Source: Agrostemma githago (taxonomy: Eukaryota > Streptophyta > Magnoliopsida > Caryophyllales > Caryophyllaceae). Taken from it: 64,000 bases of DNA. Positions 59,201 through 64,000 of the stretch are shown here, piece by piece. The notes under the pieces were generated by a model. The model saw only the letters and a list, made by a program, of their open reading frames with translations. It made no database searches and was not told the DNA's origin. Location: the NCBI GenBank assembly GCA_958450325.1, contig OY288243.1, forward strand, positions 69,114,606 to 69,178,605. The letters run 5' to 3'. Position 1 is the first letter of the stretch; each line of letters opens with the position of its first letter. A program made the translations under genes and the position numbers.

Positions 59201-62145
59201 TTTAAACTAATGTATAAACCCTGAGGATGCCTGAAAATGCATCCATATTTCTGACAAGCCTCCCCAACTGTTGGTGTATAGACAATCGGAAGTAACTCCT
59301 CAACATTGTCAATGAGAAGCTTGTAAAACAACCGCTCATTTCTTTCCTGTATACAGATAAATCAGAGAGTAGACACATAGAATCAGTGAATAACTGACAG
59401 TGCGATAATACAGTGTCTGAAAGTGTTCATTCACACACATGGTCTCTAAATATTTTATTAATAACCCATGAAAAGTAGAGTACAAGTGACCAGAGATGAT
59501 ACCTGCAGGTCCATCACAGCCATATACTTCTGCAGCGGAAGTTGATACTGGCGAATATTGGTCATTAGTTTTTTCTCCTGCAAGAAAAATTCAGGATAAG
59601 TAACTTTGAAGCAATTGAGCTCTTATAGAAACTACGTAATAAGTACGGTAGTCACTAAACCTGAAGTTGCTGAGAGATGACAACGGGAGGCAGAAGACCA
59701 CTCAAGTAGTGAGCATCTCTCTCTTTCTCAGAGAATGCAAGTCCTTTGTTATAGGCTGGGTTCCTCAACAAAGAATACCCACTGCACCCAATTTAAATGA
59801 CCAAACCAAGATCATGCAAAGGCGTTACGCTCAAATTGCAGACATTATAATGCATAGAGAATATTCGGTACTACTAGAGTATATATGAGCTACAACGAAC
59901 AACACAAGGGAGTGAGAGAGCTTGAATTCAGGTTATCCACCACACGAAAACTGCATCACAAATTAAGCATTAATGTATGCATACAGTGATCTCATTTGAA
60001 TTCCACATTTCCATCACAAAACGCACAATAGGTTAACGATGAGACGAGTCAACACCGAAAGTCATTTTATTTTTTTTATTTTACCAAAGAGCCGTGATAA
60101 CGAAATAATTTTAGATTTTGCATCGATAATTAACCGATTAAACATAAAATGACCAAGATTAGATGTGTAAGTAATGTAATGTATTGTCTATATCATTCAA
60201 CTAGCTCGGTATAAATACCGAAGGCTTACAACGAGATACATCGAATAATGTGTCTCGGGAATAACATATACTAAATGATATACTAATGACGGAATGTCAA
60301 GGGACTCTACTAATTACTACTATTAACTACAATATATTAATATCGTCTAATGATTCCATGTTACGTTCTCAAATCGATAAATGGGCAAAGTATCATCGGC
60401 TTATATTAAAACGGAAAGAATATTTATCACACAGTGAAAAATTAATAACCTTGTTTTCTATCATTAATTTAAATATTGCAGGGCAAACAGTTAATTACAA
60501 AGTACTTAACCTTATTATAAAGTACTTTACCTCATAATTTGATCATCAAACAAACCTTACAAAAAAAACGATTGAACCTCTCTTTGTGATGCAGGGAATA
60601 GTATTTGTAAATAATACGGAGTAATATATACTCCGCAGTTATATACAGAGTAACTGCTCTGGAAGCCATATATTACTCCCTCCGTCACAGTACAGTGAAC
60701 AGTTGAAGCTTTACCTTCTTTGGATGTGTCACTCGATTGTTTAGTGGTAAGTTATCTCTACTTTTTACCTTTTAATGGATTAAAATCGACTCTCAATACC
60801 TTAAATAGAAACTCCCTATTGAGACGGAGGGAATCACAAATATAGCAAATAAGCAAAGGGTAACAAAGTAACAAACTAAGAATCGAGAAAATAGTTAAAG
60901 TCGTTGGTCTTTACCAAGTCACTGGACTCACTGCACATCACTACTCTGATAGACTCACAAGAGAGGTGTACACTGCAAAGTAGTGAAGGGTAACACTTGG
61001 TGCTCCAAATCTTGAGAAAATAGTTAAGGTGGTTGATCTTTACCGAGCAACTGCTCATCACTACTATCAGAGGGAGGGGACTGAGGAGGTGTATTCTAGT
61101 CTCTCCAGAGTCCAGACACTATTTTTTTTGTTTCATTTCATTAAAATACTCCTCATAAATAATAATAAGACAAAAAATAGCATCCGGAGGGAGTATCACT
61201 AACTAGTCGGTAGTCACTACCCCAGTTTTCAAAACAAAAATACTTACTCTCTTCACACTCTACCTCACATACTTATTTGTGGTGACCCACCTTACCTTAG
61301 ATCACTGATATCTTTCATTTTATATTAGTAATAAAATATCAAAATTTGATAGTTTAAGGCACTCATAGAGAATCAAATAAGATCACACTTACTACATTTT
61401 TTCTTACAAATTGTCAAAAATATTGAGAATTCTGTTTAGTGATGAATAGTGTCAAAAAAAATATACTAAGTGGCAAGTGGAGTTGGGAGGGAGGAATGGA
61501 GGATACGTTGTTGATCTTTGCCACCAAAAATCCCGCTTAGCAAAAATAGGAAGAAAATTTTATTTCCAGCTCCGTCAAGACTCAACTTCAAGCCTAGTGT
61601 AGTGTATCTACTCTGTATTGATCAACTTCAAGTACGATACCAATCAGAATAAGTAGCTAGATGGTGTTATAGAACCAACCCAGAAATGTTTATATACTCT
61701 AAAATGCCCCCTCACACGAATGTCCACCGGGTTGAAGTGTAGATGCAACTCACGCCTCCTCATCCCTAGCTAGCTAGCGCCAAATTTCACTTTAGAAAGG
61801 AAGGGTTGAAATTTAAGCCCGAATATATTGTTGGGCTAACTCTGCTACCATGTTACGGAACCAATTAAACCAAAATCTAATCTGAAAGCGATAGTTGAAG
61901 CTAAGGGCCCGTAAATGTTTATATACTCTAATAGGGATGAATATTAGGATGATTGAAATTTAAAGTAGAGAAGTAGAAGAAAAAAGAAGGGGAAAAGTGG
62001 AAAACCTGGCAACAGAAAGAGTCCAAGGAGTAACAAGCTGATCCTCGGTGGCACAATCCTCGCCGTACACATCTTGAACGCCACCGCCCACAGCTGAATC
62101 AACGTCCACCATTTCCTTAGCAGCAGCAGCAGAACTATGCTCCAT
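56213..62145 (-). CDS. NADP-ME: NADP-dependent malic enzyme, 19 coding exons, one-base insertion in exon 10
   Basis: Converts malate and NADP+ to pyruvate, CO2 and NADPH. Exons: 62006-62145, 59661-59781, 59503-59577, 59195-59346, 59004-59109, 58801-58866, 58620-58715, 58474-58545, 58288-58371, 58105-58204, 57906-57953, 57771-57824, 57583-57681, 57387-57476, 57002-57079, 56838-56912, 56659-56749, 56413-56541, 56213-56301. About 587 aa, the usual cytosolic length. Hallmarks: YTPTVGEACQKYG, GLGDLGCQGMGIPVGKL, FEDFANHNAF with the metal ligand region, the NADP-binding FLGAGEAGTG loop, and the C-terminal YAESCMYSP. Exon 10 is 100 nt where 99 are needed: an extra A in GGGAAACTG (58200-58202 on +) shifts the frame just after DDIQ and gives a stop 22 codons later. 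All other exons join in phase. Start chosen at MEHSS; an upstream in-frame stretch exists. Confidence 0.92.
60676..60832. mobile_element. Stowaway-like MITE in malic enzyme intron 1
   Basis: Left end CTCCCTCCGTCACAGTACAG, right GAGACGGAGGGA; the right end lacks the final G and TA, so it is slightly degenerate. About 157 bp. Confidence 0.65.
61100..61194. mobile_element. Stowaway-like MITE in malic enzyme intron 1
   Basis: CCAGACACTATTTTTTTTG at the left and CAAAAAATAGCATCCGGAGGGAG at the right mirror each other, and TA follows. It matches the family of the copy at 43779. The left end has lost the CTCCCTCC form. Confidence 0.65.
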
Positions 62146-62404
62146 CTTTTTATTCTTATTCTTATTTTTCTTCTGATGTTCCCACCACCACCCTTTCAAA
62201 GCTAATTTCTCTGATGATCTCCCCCCACTTATGTTAATATCGGTATCCTCTAAATTATTGTTGTTGTTGATGCTGCTCTTCGTGTTACAAGTGTTACTTA
62301 TAGAAGCACACGCACCACCTCTGAAGCATGAGCTCGTTAAATGCTCTTTCTTACATGTATTATTATTATTATTATTTCCCTTGATGTTGATGTTCCTCCT
62401 TTTC
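62146..62404 (-). other. In-frame open extension upstream of the malic enzyme start
   Basis: Reading upstream from ATG 62145 the frame stays open for 86 codons to a good acceptor (GAATTCAG|AAAAGG at 62404), beyond which in-frame stops occur. The stretch holds no ATG; it has Asn runs from ATT/AAT repeats, then CKKEHLTSSCFRGGACAS and a Ser/Arg/Lys-rich end. It may be 5' UTR, or an exon of a plastid transit peptide whose first exon lies further upstream. The sequence alone does not decide. Confidence 0.45.
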
Positions 62405-64000
62405 TGAATTCATTAATCAACATAATTAGCAGTTAGTTATTGTAGATTACTCCACTAAATTGACCATTCTACTTATTGGCGTCAATCAATGCGTACATAA
62501 ATGACCATATCCCGAGTGGCGCACAAATTAAGTGTGTCACCCGGTGACGCGATCTTATTTTCTTTATTTTAATGGTTTAGCTTGAGCACATGTCAATATG
62601 AAAATTATACGGTACGTGTACGTGGTGGTTAGTGATAATAACGAGACGAGATACTTCATAATATAAATAACTTGACCTAGGCTAGGTCAAAATTCGGGCT
62701 TCGCTCTATAATTTAACAAGTCTAGTTGAGCAGACTCGAAAAGCTCGCAAGCAGGTGTAAATAATAATGTGATTTAATTTGCCACGGAGTAATATTTTTC
62801 TCTTATTTTAAAAATACTAATCATAATTATTTACGGAGTAGTTTTTTTTTTTTCACTCTATGAGATGTTCTTATTGATTTGTGACATACTTTCTATGTAT
62901 ATTTTCATATCACAAGGTATCAAAAAATATCAATAAAAATACGTATACATAATACTTCTATATAGACTCAAACTCACATTTTAGTTTACGGGTTTGTTTG
63001 AGAGTTTCATTTTTCAAGATCAGGTAAACTTCACATTGACTCAACTGCTCTAGTTCAAATTTTGCTTAACGAGCACAAACCGAGCAAGGTCAAACTTGGG
63101 CTCGACTTGACTCGTTATCACTCCTACTAACACAACCGTTATTCCTCTCTTTTTATTTAACTTGCTCCAAGTTCCTCAAAAAAAATTAACTTGCTCCAAG
63201 CAAGTAGCTTCAGAGCAAGCTAATAAGTACAATGACTGAGTATAATTTTTGCATCCCTCCATCTCGTTCATCACAAATTCTTGTTATATCCGTCACAAAC
63301 GTATAACGGGTCAAATAGATACGGAGTATCAAATAGGTAGGATAAGACAAAAGTGAAGTTGGTGGGACCTGGATAAATAATTGTCATTTTCTCCTCATGT
63401 GGCACATACTTGATCCGTCTTAAGCTTGCGACGGATATTTCCGTCGTAAGAGAGACCAACTGGTCAGTTATTTGTTTCTTTTTGATTATAATACTCGTCA
63501 TAAATAGTACTCCGTAAAAAGTAAACAAATTATCGGGTGGAAGGATTAGGTTAACTTGCCAGCTTAATATTTTAAGGCCTCCAAGTTACAAACCCCTCTA
63601 ATGACAACTACTCGTACAAATTTGGTGTAGCTTAAATAGCTAATCGCCAATACACCAATTGAAAATAAATTACTCTCGAGACACTTTTGCACCATCAATG
63701 TTTTTCATTTTACATCAACAAGAAGTACTTGTATAAAGTTTGATATGATTAATCTTGTTATAATATAAAGACAAATCAAACAAGATATCACATAACTATA
63801 TTTTGCTCTTATACATTGTCGATAATATTAAAAATTCTCTTTAAGAGTGAATAGTGTAAAAAAAGGAAACGGTCCAATTAAATTTAAATGGAGTATCAAG
63901 ATCGTAGAGTAGTTTACCATTGAACATTTTAACATTTGTTTTTTTATTTGTTTACCACTTATTTTGTTCACTCTCTATTTTATAATCCTCTCGGTTACAA
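62405..64000. other. Upstream region of the malic enzyme gene
   Basis: No complete gene. About 62640-63130 has GAAAAGCTCG/CGAGC words at both sides and could be a degenerate hAT-type MITE like 39826. At 63415-63470 a near-palindrome CGACGGATATTTCCGTCG resembles known MITE ends; its partner end near 63250 is unclear. Any first exon or promoter of the malic enzyme would be here, but I cannot mark a TATA box with confidence. Confidence 0.4.

Overview
This is eukaryotic nuclear DNA from a dicot plant. The evidence is two intron-rich housekeeping genes with dicot-type protein sequences, many Stowaway, hAT, Tourist and Mutator-type MITEs, L1-type plant LINEs with DUF4283 and zf-RVT/RNase H domains, and an AT-rich, A/T-run-rich intergenic background. 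The style of repeats (many 'CTCCCTCCGT' Stowaway ends and 'ACGGAGTA' motifs) would fit Caryophyllales, but I cannot prove the family or species.

Layout. (1) 1-18711 is one old PIF/Harbinger DNA transposon whose left end lies outside the window. It carries a Myb/SANT-like gene (+, frameshifted), an ALP1/HARBI1-type transposase (-, three stops) and a third two-exon gene of unknown function (+, no lesion). Two later insertions split it: a minus-strand, apparently non-autonomous LTR retrotransposon (2636-11241, 5-bp target duplication) that interrupts the transposase codon for codon, and a minus-strand LINE (13287-18691, 16-bp duplication) that landed in the right terminal repeat. A 624-bp Mutator-type MITE (15653-16276) sits inside that LINE. 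(2) 18712-31880 is intergenic: a ~330-bp tandem repeat, a Stowaway MITE holding a second MITE, an AT microsatellite, a probable Helitron end, and a 5'-truncated minus LINE (25401-31865) into which a longer plus-strand LINE (25594-31188) inserted. (3) 32641-33640 is a foldback Mutator-type element of 1000 bp with a 9-bp duplication. (4) 34154-53391 (-) is a complete 25-exon gene for an ATRX-type SNF2 chromatin remodeller (CHR20-like), 1453 aa as modelled, with many MITEs in its introns. (5) 54400-55450 (+) is a LINE 3' fragment. (6) 56213-62145 (-) is a 19-exon NADP-dependent malic enzyme gene, about 587 aa, with a one-base insertion in exon 10 that breaks the frame as read here. The remainder to 64000 is its upstream region.

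The two host genes are functionally unrelated: one remodels chromatin in the nucleus, the other is a carbon-metabolism enzyme. They share the minus orientation, with the LINE fragment between the malic enzyme stop and the remodeller promoter. Most of the rest is a layered record of transposition. The relative order of insertions can be read directly from intact target-site duplications. I found no prokaryotic-type system, CRISPR array, rRNA or tRNA gene. The least explained item is the intact third gene inside the otherwise dead Harbinger element.
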